DNA from: Candidatus Omnitrophota bacterium
GTDB taxonomy: Bacteria > Omnitrophota > Gorgyraeia > Duberdicusellales > 4484-171
Length of the DNA: 6,369 nt
Direction: 5' to 3'
NCBI GenBank assembly: GCA_016939345.1
Contig: JAFGHG010000117.1
Coordinates: forward strand, 1 to 6,369
A program made the translations under genes and the position numbers. The notes under the pieces were generated by a model that did not search any database, was not told the DNA's origin, and saw nothing but the letters and a program-made list of their open reading frames with translations. Position 1 is the stretch's first letter. Every line of letters begins with the position of its first letter. Below are positions 1 to 5,978 of the stretch, piece by piece.

Positions 1-1
1 C

Positions 2-124
2 CATATTAAAGGCTGCAGGTTCAGTCCCCGTTGCCCAAAAGCAAAAGATATCTGCAGGCTAGAGGAGCCGGTCTTAAAAGAAATAAGGACCGGCCATTTT
101 GTCTCCTGCCACTTGGCCACCTAG
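2..124 (+). CDS. Di-/oligopeptide ABC transporter ATP-binding protein, C-terminal end (partial)
   Basis: This is the last 40 codons of a gene that enters from the left edge, ending at TAG 122-124. The reading frame is open from base 2 and translates to the C-terminal accessory domain found in DppD/DppF/OppD/OppF-type ATPases (the oligo_HPY region). Seen: a GCRFSPRCP stretch at fragment residues 4-12, a third Cys at 18 followed by LEEPVL, and a terminal GHFVSCHLA at 31-39. This is the usual G-C-x-F-x-P-R-C-P ... C ... P-x-L ... H-x-x-x-C-H pattern. The ATPase core (Walker motifs) lies outside the window. The full protein would act at the inner face of the cytoplasmic membrane, powering peptide uptake. 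Whether it is the D-type or F-type subunit, and whether the substrate is di- or oligopeptide, cannot be decided. The next gene starts 18 bp downstream, so co-transcription is likely. Confidence 0.88.
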   Translation, partial: HIKGCRFSPRCPKAKDICRLEEPVLKEIRTGHFVSCHLAT

Positions 125-142
125 TTTTAATGCATAAAAACT

Positions 143-1435
143 ATGTTTAAATATTACTTATCTGGCTTATTAATTTTTATGCATGTCCATTCTCTATTTG
201 CTCAAAATGCAATACCTAGAAGTCCAAGTTATGTTTACATAAAAGATAACCAGCTTATTGTGGAGAAAAGGATGGCTAACGGTGTCTTGAGATACCCTGA
301 GAGCTACGTTATCAAAGGGCTGACCTGGTCACCGGCAACCAGGGCTCCTGAATCAGGCCCAAACCCTTTGGGTCCTGATGAAGATGTTAATTATGGTTTC
401 TTTTTTGACTGGCCCGGCCGCTATCCCCAGGGGCATAAGGTTTTTGATTACTGGTTGAAAGGCCAGTTTAAGGAGCATTATGCGGTAGATTTATCTTTAC
501 TTAATGATATAAATGCCAACACCATAAGAAATTATACCATTATCGGAATAAATAAAGCAGACTATATTAATATCTTAGATGAATGCTGGCGCAATGACAT
601 TATGGTCATTTTAACAGTGGCCATGTCTAAAGAAGAACTTGAAAGCCGCTCTTACATTGAAGTGGTTGAGGCCTGCAAAGACCACCCGGCATTACTTATG
701 TGGTCTTTAGGCAATGAGTGGAATATGGAATATAATAAGTACTGGGGTTATAAAAGTATTATTGAAGCAGCTAAGGCTACAAACAATGCTGCTTTAGTAA
801 TAAAAGAAATAGACAGAAACCATCCGGTAAGCTCATGTCTGGGCGACAGGTTTACTGATAAAGACAGCGACAATACCACAGAAGCGATATTTAAAGTCTG
901 CCCTGAAGTTGATGTCTGGGGTTTTAATATTTACAGAGGGGCAAGCTTTGGCGGTCTTTTTGAGCAAATCAAAGAGTTGACTGCAAAACCTTTTTACGTA
1001 AGCGAGTTCGGAACAGATTCATTTCGCAGCGAGGATTTTAAAATCATAGATTCTTATTATGCTGCCGAGTGCAAGGGCATAGAGGATGAGGATATGCAGG
1101 CTGGATTTGTTTTAGGCTTGTGGGCTGAGCTGGCAAAAGAGCTTTCTTCATATGATTCAGAAAACCAATGCCTGGGAGGGTTAGTCCATGAATTTAATGA
1201 TTCTTTATGGAAGGTGGGAAGCTATCACGCCGGTCTCGGAGGCCTGATTGATTATGATTCTGACATAGGCAAACATGCTTATTATCAGTATAACAACGAG
1301 GGTTTTTTTATAAGCCGAGGCCATCCTGATCATGTTGCCAATGAGGAGTATTTCGGGATAGTAGACGCGGACCGCAAGCCAAAAAAAATCTATTATCAGC
1401 TTAAAAAATTTTACAATGAGTTAAAAATTGAATAA
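143..1435 (+). CDS. Secreted clan GH-A glycoside hydrolase (GH2 TIM-barrel-like)
   Basis: A 430-residue protein with a probable Sec signal peptide: a hydrophobic stretch at residues 4-19, then SLFA-QN, suggesting cleavage after Ala20. The mature part reads as a single (beta/alpha)8 barrel of clan GH-A. YVIKGLTWSP (55-64) resembles the first barrel strand of GH2-type catalytic domains. DLSLLNDINANTIRNY (116-131) is the typical 'N-x-I-R' strand. WSLGNEWN (187-194) supplies the Asn-Glu pair with E192 as the probable acid/base, and FYVSEFG (284-290) supplies E288 as the probable nucleophile. The segment around GLVHEFNDSLWK (346-357) and the EEYFGIVDADRKPK ending (401-414) also fit GH2-like enzymes. 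The N-terminal sugar-binding and Ig-like domains of classical GH2 beta-galactosidases are absent. Substrate is unknown; a glucan- or exopolysaccharide-processing enzyme, or a GH5/GH72-like transglycosylase, is possible. No Shine-Dalgarno precedes the start, which was chosen because it gives a clean signal peptide. Confidence 0.82.
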   Translation: MFKYYLSGLLIFMHVHSLFAQNAIPRSPSYVYIKDNQLIVEKRMANGVLRYPESYVIKGLTWSPATRAPESGPNPLGPDEDVNYGFFFDWPGRYPQGHKVFDYWLKGQFKEHYAVDLSLLNDINANTIRNYTIIGINKADYINILDECWRNDIMVILTVAMSKEELESRSYIEVVEACKDHPALLMWSLGNEWNMEYNKYWGYKSIIEAAKATNNAALVIKEIDRNHPVSSCLGDRFTDKDSDNTTEAIFKVCPEVDVWGFNIYRGASFGGLFEQIKELTAKPFYVSEFGTDSFRSEDFKIIDSYYAAECKGIEDEDMQAGFVLGLWAELAKELSSYDSENQCLGGLVHEFNDSLWKVGSYHAGLGGLIDYDSDIGKHAYYQYNNEGFFISRGHPDHVANEEYFGIVDADRKPKKIYYQLKKFYNELKIE

Positions 1436-1455
1436 ATATATATATCTTAATTGAT

Positions 1456-1484
1456 TTGACAGGTGCAGGCTATATCTATATAAT
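1456..1484 (+). promoter_or_regulatory. Consensus sigma70 promoter for lysS
   Basis: TTGACA at 1456-1461 and TATAAT at 1479-1484 are separated by 17 bp: exact matches in both hexamers at the preferred spacing. Transcription would be expected to begin about 7 bp after the -10 box, near 1491, only about two bases before the lysS ATG at 1493. It sits in the 57-bp AT-rich gap after the hydrolase gene and separates lysS from the upstream transcription unit. The motif is directly visible; its activity is inferred. Confidence 0.75.
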
Positions 1485-1492
1485 CTTAGATT

Positions 1493-2938
1493 ATGAGTCA
1501 GGAGAAGCTAGAAAAAATAAGCTCAAATTTCGGCAACCCTTTTCAAGAGACCAAATGGGAAAAACCCTTGCCTATAAAGGAAATAATCGATAATTTCCAG
1601 CAAGACAAAGAGGTTTCTCTGGCCGGCAGGCTGGTGTCAAAGCGCGAGCACGGAAAATCAGGCTTTGCCCACATCATGGATCATACTGGCAAAATACAGA
1701 TTTATGCCCAAAAAAACACTTTAGGTGATTTATACTCATTGTATAAGGAGATTGATGTTGGAGATATTATTGGAGTCAAAGGTAATTTGTTCGTTACCAG
1801 GACAGGAGAATCGACTGTTTTGGCCGCTGAGATTAAACTTTTAGCCAAAGCTCTTAGGCCTTTGCCGGAGAAGTGGCATGGCTTAAAAGATGTAGAGATA
1901 CGGTACAGGCGCCGTTACCTTGATTTGATTTCCAATTCCGGGGTAAGAGATGTCTTTATAAAGCGCTCTAAGATAGTTTCTTTGATCAGGGAATTTTTTG
2001 AAAAAAGGAAATATATAGAGGTCGAGACCCCGATGCTTCATCAGATAGCCGGAGGAGCAGCCGGAAGGCCTTTTAAGACCCATCATAATGCCACTGATTG
2101 TGATGTATATCTTCGAATCGCACCTGAGCTTTATCTAAAGCGTTTGCTTGTAGGCGGCATAGAGAGAAATTTTGAGATAAACAGAAGCTTTCGCAACGAA
2201 GGGACCTCGACCAGACACAACCCTGAGTTTACAATGCTTGAGGCTTACTGTGCTTATGAGGATTATGAATACATGATGAATCTTTGTCAGGAGCTTTTTT
2301 CGATGCTTGCTGAAAAAATCTGCTCTTCACTGGTCATAGAATACCAGGGAAGAAAAATAGATTTTACGCCTCCCTGGCCGAGGATTTCTTTTGCCGAATT
2401 GTTTCAACAAGAATTTGGGGTAGAACCGCAAGACGATCAGAATACAGTCCTTGACAAGATAAGCAGAAAACTCAATCTTACCAAAGGATTAAGCCGGACT
2501 CAGATTTTGAATATAACCGAGGAGCTTATTGAGAAGAATTTTCCCAATGACAAACCCGCTTTCATTGTCGATTTTTTTACCTGGACTTCCCCTTTAGCTA
2601 AGCAGAGAAGGGATAATCCTTATATTGTCGAGCGTTTTGAATTATTTGTGGACGGCTTAGAAGTGGCTAATGCCTATTCTGAGTTGAACGATCCAGTTGA
2701 ACAGAAAAAGAGATTTATGAACCAGTTAGAGGTAGAAGAAGAATTGCCGAAAAGAATCGATGATGATTTTTTACTCAGCTTAGAGCACGGCATGCCTCCA
2801 GCGACCGGTTTAGGCATAGGCATCGATAGACTGGTGATGGTTCTTCTTAATCAGCCCTCAATTCGGGATGTGATCCTTTTTCCTCTTCTTAAGCCCTTAT
2901 CAGGTTCAGAAGATGAGTCCAGCAGGTCAGAGGAATAA
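1493..2938 (+). CDS. lysS: Lysine--tRNA ligase (class II lysyl-tRNA synthetase)
   Basis: Charges tRNA-Lys with lysine using ATP in the cytoplasm. The 481-residue protein has the standard class II LysRS layout. An OB-fold anticodon-binding domain covers roughly residues 40-120, including VSLAGRLVSKREHGKSGFAH (41-60) and the TGKIQIY strand (65-71). The catalytic domain follows. Motif 1 lies around 158-183, with ETP at 178-180. Motif 2 has R231-S-F-R-N-E236 and then TRHNPEFTMLEAY (240-252). The lysine-site region contains VERFELFVDGLEVANAYSEL (379-398). Motif 3 is GLGIGIDRLVM (439-449). Length is slightly below the usual ~490-500 because the N-terminus is short; the C-terminus carries a Ser/Glu-rich tail (470-481). 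The start is fixed by an in-frame TAG at 1487-1489 and the lack of another plausible start before the OB fold. No Shine-Dalgarno is present; the promoter leaves no room for one. Confidence 0.97.
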   Translation: MSQEKLEKISSNFGNPFQETKWEKPLPIKEIIDNFQQDKEVSLAGRLVSKREHGKSGFAHIMDHTGKIQIYAQKNTLGDLYSLYKEIDVGDIIGVKGNLFVTRTGESTVLAAEIKLLAKALRPLPEKWHGLKDVEIRYRRRYLDLISNSGVRDVFIKRSKIVSLIREFFEKRKYIEVETPMLHQIAGGAAGRPFKTHHNATDCDVYLRIAPELYLKRLLVGGIERNFEINRSFRNEGTSTRHNPEFTMLEAYCAYEDYEYMMNLCQELFSMLAEKICSSLVIEYQGRKIDFTPPWPRISFAELFQQEFGVEPQDDQNTVLDKISRKLNLTKGLSRTQILNITEELIEKNFPNDKPAFIVDFFTWTSPLAKQRRDNPYIVERFELFVDGLEVANAYSELNDPVEQKKRFMNQLEVEEELPKRIDDDFLLSLEHGMPPATGLGIGIDRLVMVLLNQPSIRDVILFPLLKPLSGSEDESSRSEE

Positions 2939-2947
2939 CACCTGTTT

Positions 2948-3079
2948 AAATCCGAAATTCTAATATCTAAATTCTAAACAAAGACTAATATCGAATTTTT
3001 TAATGACAAAAAAGGTTTTAGACATTGGAATTTTGAAAATTTTAAGATTGTTTCGGATTTCGATATTCGAATTTATCTG
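2948..3079. repeat. AT-rich imperfect inverted-repeat element
   Basis: The gap between lysS and lolC is dominated by a long imperfect palindrome. The reverse complement of the left arm (2948-2981) aligns with the right arm (3048-3079): TTGTTT-AG-A-ATTT-AG-ATATT-AG-AATTT against TTGTTT-CG-G-ATTT-CG-ATATT-CG-AATTT. The differences are concentrated in the repeated dinucleotide spacers. The inner parts (about 2982-3047) also pair partly, around a centre near 3010. Within the arms, short ATTC/ATTT/GAATT units recur every 7-9 bases. It encodes no transposase and looks like a non-autonomous intergenic repeat. It may act as a transcript hairpin between lysS and lolC. Confidence 0.7.
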
Positions 3080-3083
3080 TATT

Positions 3084-4244
3084 ATGTTTAAGGAAATATT
3101 TTTAGCCTGGCGTTATCTTTTCAGAGGCAGAGCAAAGCATCTTTCTTTTATCGGTATAATCTCCTGCCTGGGCGTAATTTTAGGAGTGGCAACGGTAATC
3201 ATTGCTTTTTCTATTGTCAACGGTATTGACGGAGGCCTCATGGAGAGGATTATGAGATTCAGGGAGCATGTTATTATCGAGAGCTGGGATGATGCTCCTT
3301 TAGATAAAGTCAAAGAAGAAGTCGATACCTGGCCGGAAGCTGAGTTTGCTACCTTAAATGCCCAGACCCAGGTTTTTGCTAAATTCAACGACAGCATAAT
3401 GCCTTTACTGGTCAAAGGAATTGATTTTTCAGACCTCGAGGGCAAGGATTTTCTGGCAAATTATGTTTTGGATGAATTCGACGACAAAGGTTTTTTTATC
3501 GGAGAACCCTTAGAGCAAAGGTATCGTAGAAATAATAAAACACTGCAATATTACCCTTTACAGAAAAAAATAACTTTGAAAGAAGAGGCAATCAGAGGAG
3601 TTTTCAGCGTAGGCCTTTATGATATCGATAATTATATGATTATCGGAGACCTTGACCTGGTCAGGAGCCTTTCACCGAATTATCATTACTATCTTGGATT
3701 AAGGCTTAAAGAGCCTTATCAGGCTAATCAGATCAAGGAGAAAGTTTTGAGAAAATTTCCCGAAGGCTATCTTGTATCAAGCTGGATAGATACCAACGAG
3801 GCTTTATTTGCCACATTGAAGCTGGAAAAAATCGCTTTATTCATTGTATTAGCCTTGATAGTCCTGATAGCGTCCTTTAATATCTTTGCCACTTTGACAG
3901 TAAAGGTCGTTGAGAAAACCAAAGATATAGGTATTCTTAAATCATTAGGTTTCAGCAGCCGCAAGATAGTATCAATTTTCACGCTGCAGGGCCTGATCCT
4001 TGGTTCAATTGGGGTAACTGGCGGAACATTGTTAGGTTTGGGGCTATGTTACTATTTGCAAAAATATCCTTTTATAAAATTACCACAGGAAATATTTTTT
4101 TCTGAATATCTGCCGGTCGTTGTCGACTATACTGATGTCTTTTGGATTGTTATCGTGACTGTTTTAATCGCTTTTTCATCGAGCCTCATACCGGCTTATA
4201 GGGCTGGTAAGATGGTCGCCTGCGAAGCTTTACGTTATGAATAA
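3084..4244 (+). CDS. lolC: Lipoprotein-releasing ABC transporter permease (LolC/LolE family)
   Basis: Inner-membrane permease that, with LolD, extracts outer-membrane lipoproteins and hands them to the periplasmic chaperone LolA. From the ATG at 3084 the protein is 386 residues, a usual family length. Layout: cytoplasmic MFKEIFLAWRYLFRGR start (1-16), first membrane helix about 22-45, and a periplasmic MacB-like domain about 46-245. The FtsX-type C-terminal part has helices near 250-272, 300-326 and 351-372. Family hallmarks include LEKIALFIVLALIVLIASFN (247-266), VVEKTKDIGILKSLGF (275-290, the coupling region contacting the ATPase) and the EALRYE ending. The frame is open back to an ATG at 3003, but those 27 extra codons lie wholly in the inverted-repeat element and are unlike the family N-terminus. 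Neither start has a clear Shine-Dalgarno. The stop overlaps lolD by 8 bp. Whether it is LolC, LolE or the homodimer-type LolF cannot be settled. Confidence 0.92.
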   Translation: MFKEIFLAWRYLFRGRAKHLSFIGIISCLGVILGVATVIIAFSIVNGIDGGLMERIMRFREHVIIESWDDAPLDKVKEEVDTWPEAEFATLNAQTQVFAKFNDSIMPLLVKGIDFSDLEGKDFLANYVLDEFDDKGFFIGEPLEQRYRRNNKTLQYYPLQKKITLKEEAIRGVFSVGLYDIDNYMIIGDLDLVRSLSPNYHYYLGLRLKEPYQANQIKEKVLRKFPEGYLVSSWIDTNEALFATLKLEKIALFIVLALIVLIASFNIFATLTVKVVEKTKDIGILKSLGFSSRKIVSIFTLQGLILGSIGVTGGTLLGLGLCYYLQKYPFIKLPQEIFFSEYLPVVVDYTDVFWIVIVTVLIAFSSSLIPAYRAGKMVACEALRYE

Positions 4245-4914
4245 GATATACGAGCTGAACTCATTAATCAAGACCTTTAAGAGCGGCAGAAGCCAGGTTT
4301 TTGCTTTAAATGGCGTTTCTATGGCAATAGAGGAAGGTGATTTTGTGAGTGTGGTCGGACCTTCTGGTTCAGGTAAATCAACACTGCTTCATGTGATCGG
4401 TGGCCTGGAATATCCAAGCCAAGGCGAGGTTTTATATAAGGGAAAGAATATTTACTCTTTAAGAGACAAAAAGCTGTCGCTATGGAGGAATAAAGAAATC
4501 GGCTTTGTTTTTCAATTTTACCACCTAATTGAGGAGCTTAATGTCAAAGAAAATATAGCTTTATCCTGTTTTTTCAGGAAGAGAAAATATACTTTAAAAA
4601 AGATTGACGAGTTGCTAAAATATTTAGGTATAGGCGATAGGATTGACTTCTTTCCTTCTCAGCTAAGCGGAGGGGAGAAGCAAAAAGTGGCCATAGCTAG
4701 AGCTTTGGCTAATGACCCACGGGTCCTTCTTTGCGATGAGCCGACCGGTAACCTTGACGTTGAATCTCAGGAAAAGGTAATAGAGCTGCTTGAAAAACTT
4801 AACAAGGATAAAGGCAAGACCATTATAATGGTAACTCATAATCTTGATTTGGCAGGAAGAGCCGGCAGGGTCATTAAGATTTCTGCAGGAGAAATAGATA
4901 CGTCAGATATTTAA
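4237..4914 (+). CDS. lolD: Lipoprotein-releasing ABC transporter ATP-binding protein
   Basis: ATPase that powers the adjacent Lol permease. The 225 residues form one complete ABC cassette with all catalytic elements: Walker A GPSGSGKST (41-49), Q-loop Q93 in FVFQFYHL, signature LSGGEKQ (143-149), Walker B VLLCDE (163-168) with catalytic E168, D-loop GNLD (171-174) and switch H201. The GLEYPSQGEV segment (56-65) and ELNVKENIAL (100-109) fit the LolD/MacB/FtsE subgroup. MacB or another FtsX-family exporter would be the alternative on this sequence alone, but the neighbouring LolC/E-type permease makes LolD the best call. The start ATG lies inside the end of lolC (ATGAATAA at 4237-4244) without its own Shine-Dalgarno, so it is probably translated by coupling to lolC. 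Confidence 0.93.
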   Translation: MNKIYELNSLIKTFKSGRSQVFALNGVSMAIEEGDFVSVVGPSGSGKSTLLHVIGGLEYPSQGEVLYKGKNIYSLRDKKLSLWRNKEIGFVFQFYHLIEELNVKENIALSCFFRKRKYTLKKIDELLKYLGIGDRIDFFPSQLSGGEKQKVAIARALANDPRVLLCDEPTGNLDVESQEKVIELLEKLNKDKGKTIIMVTHNLDLAGRAGRVIKISAGEIDTSDI

Positions 4915-4924
4915 TATCTGTATC
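4897..4924. repeat. Palindrome spanning the lolD stop codon
   Basis: AGATATT (4905-4911) and AATATCT (4913-4919) form a perfect inverted repeat around a single T. They are flanked by GATAC (4897-4901) and GTATC (4920-4924), with three unpaired bases on the left side only. The lolD stop TAA (4912-4914) sits in the centre. There is no following T-run, so a terminator is unlikely. A weak mRNA hairpin or a protein-binding palindrome are both possible; no function is shown. Confidence 0.4.
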
Positions 4925-4945
4925 GAAGTTTTAATAGGGATAAAC

Positions 4946-4950
4946 GGAGG
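4946..4950 (+). promoter_or_regulatory. Shine-Dalgarno site for ilvE
   Basis: GGAGG lies 5 bases before the ATG at 4956. It decides the start over the out-of-frame ATG at 4952 and is the only strong ribosome binding site seen in front of a gene in this window. Confidence 0.8.
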
Positions 4951-4955
4951 TATGC

Positions 4956-5831
4956 ATGAAAATTTTTTTGAACGGAAAACTGGTTGATAAAAGCCAGGCA
5001 AAAGTTTCTGTTTTTGATCATGGGTTTCTTTACGGAGACGGAGTTTTTGAAGGCATCAGGTCTTACGGATGCCTGGTTTTTAAACTCAAGGAGCATATTG
5101 ACCGTCTTTTTGAATCGGCTCATTCAATCACTTTAAAAGTTCCGATGGCAAAAAAGGCTTTAGTTGATGCCGTGATCAAGACTTTACAGGCAAATAAGCT
5201 GAAAGACGCCTATATAAGGGTTGTTGTTTCAAGGGGAGAAGGAGATTTGGGGCTTGACCCCAGGAAGTGTAAAGGCAATGAGACAGTAGTTATTATAGCC
5301 GATAAGATAACACTTTATCCTAAGGAGCTTTATGACAAAGGCATGGAAATAATAACCGTGCCTACCATAAGAAATATCTGCGAGGCTTTGAACCCGCAGA
5401 TTAAATCTCTTAACTATTTGAATAATATCTTAGCCAAAATAGAAGCTATTAACTCAGGCTATCAGGAAGCTATAATGCTTGATCACCTGGGTTATGTTGC
5501 TGAATGCACAGGTGATAATATTTTCGTAGTAAAGAAAGGAGAGTTGTATACTCCTCCCCAATGCATGGGCAGCTTAAGGGGTATAACCCGTGATACTGTT
5601 TTAGCTATAGCCCGTAAGCTCAAGATACCGACACACGAACATGTATTGACTCGTCATGAGCTTTTTATCAGTGACGAGTGCTTCTTGACTGGAACAGCAG
5701 CCGAGATTGTTCCGGTAGTAAAAGTTGACGGCAGAGGCATAGGAGATTGTAAGCCTGGCAAGGCCACTAAGGCTATCATGAAGGAATTCCACAGGCTGAC
5801 CAGGCTTGAGGGAGTAAAATACAAAATATAA
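4956..5831 (+). CDS. ilvE: Branched-chain amino acid aminotransferase (PLP fold type IV)
   Basis: Catalyses the reversible transfer of the amino group between 2-oxoglutarate/glutamate and the keto acids of leucine, isoleucine and valine, in the cytoplasm. The 291-residue length and sequence fit class IV aminotransferases. Visible elements: FDHGFLYGDGVFEGIR (20-35), R50 in HIDRLFESAHSI (probable PLP-phosphate ligand) and the DAYIRVVVSRGEGDLGLDPR stretch (84-103). NPQIKSLNYLNNILAKIEA (146-164) contains K150, the expected Schiff-base lysine, and Y154. YVAECTGDNIF (180-190) contains E183, which should contact the pyridine nitrogen. SLRGITRDTV (206-215) and FLTGTAAEI (243-251) complete the cofactor pocket. 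D-amino-acid transaminase and 4-amino-4-deoxychorismate lyase share the fold; the overall pattern favours BCAT of the short archaeal/deltaproteobacterial-like type. It lies 41 bp after lolD and is probably in the same transcript. Confidence 0.9.
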   Translation: MKIFLNGKLVDKSQAKVSVFDHGFLYGDGVFEGIRSYGCLVFKLKEHIDRLFESAHSITLKVPMAKKALVDAVIKTLQANKLKDAYIRVVVSRGEGDLGLDPRKCKGNETVVIIADKITLYPKELYDKGMEIITVPTIRNICEALNPQIKSLNYLNNILAKIEAINSGYQEAIMLDHLGYVAECTGDNIFVVKKGELYTPPQCMGSLRGITRDTVLAIARKLKIPTHEHVLTRHELFISDECFLTGTAAEIVPVVKVDGRGIGDCKPGKATKAIMKEFHRLTRLEGVKYKI

Positions 5832-5834
5832 AAA

Positions 5835-5920
5835 TGTAGGGGTCGGGCCCTCGGCTTCGTCCGTCTCGGCAAGCCTTTGGCGAGATGAGCTGAGAGGCGA
5901 GCTTGCACCGACCAGATACA
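5835..5920. repeat. GC-rich inverted-repeat element (86 bp)
   Basis: The ends are TGTAGGGGTCGG (5835-5846) and CCGACCAGATACA (5908-5920). They pair as TGTA/TACA and GGTCGG/CCGACC, with two unpaired bases on the left and three on the right. Inside, the arms continue to pair imperfectly down to an inner stem, TCTCG (5864-5868) with CGAGA (5881-5885). The block is clearly richer in G and C than anything else in the window and starts four bases after the ilvE stop. It encodes no credible protein. A non-autonomous mobile repeat is the likeliest reading. The transcript would fold into a long hairpin, which could end or stabilise the upstream mRNA, but no T-run follows it. Confidence 0.6.
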
Positions 5921-5935
5921 AAAGCATTAAGTAAA

Positions 5936-5956
5936 GGACAGCCACAAGGGCTGTCC
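5936..5956. repeat. REP-like palindrome: perfect 8-bp hairpin
   Basis: GGACAGCC (5936-5943) and GGCTGTCC (5949-5956) pair perfectly around the loop ACAAG. The downstream sequence (CTGCATAGGTTTAA) has no T-run, so this is not a typical intrinsic terminator. Form and intergenic position fit a REP-type palindrome. It lies between the GC-rich element and mcsA. Confidence 0.5.
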
Positions 5957-5978
5957 CTGCATAGGTTTAATTTATATT

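Noticed and set aside
12..40. tRNA-like 3' end (GGTTCAGTCC with a following TGCCCA)
   Set aside because: The T-stem has a mismatch, the loop lacks the conserved A58, and there is no matching 5' acceptor strand. The bases are explained as coding for the ATPase C-terminus.
67..100. Hairpin GCCGGTC/GACCGGC followed by TTTT, looking like an intrinsic terminator
   Set aside because: It lies inside the open frame of the peptide-transporter ATPase, upstream of its stop at 122-124. The loop is long (14 bases) and the T-run is only four bases.
3003..3083. Upstream ATG at 3003 as the lolC start
   Set aside because: The extra 27 codons fall inside the inverted repeat, have no Shine-Dalgarno, and are not part of the conserved family N-terminus, which begins MFKEIFLAWRYL at 3084.
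3113..3445. Minus-strand open frame of 110 codons inside lolC
   Set aside because: It is a shadow of the strongly conserved lolC frame, with no family features. The same applies to the smaller minus-strand frames in lysS (1883-2086), lolC (3767-3982) and ilvE (4911-5123).
5601..5945. Minus-strand open frames of 114 and 84 codons over the end of ilvE
   Set aside because: They are antisense to the conserved ilvE coding region and read through the GC-rich repeat. Their translations show no recognisable domain.
5951..5977. Possible mcsA promoter (CTGTCC, 16 bp, TATATT)
   Set aside because: The -35 match is poor (three of six) and overlaps the hairpin arm. The -10-like sequence is not distinctive in AT-rich DNA.
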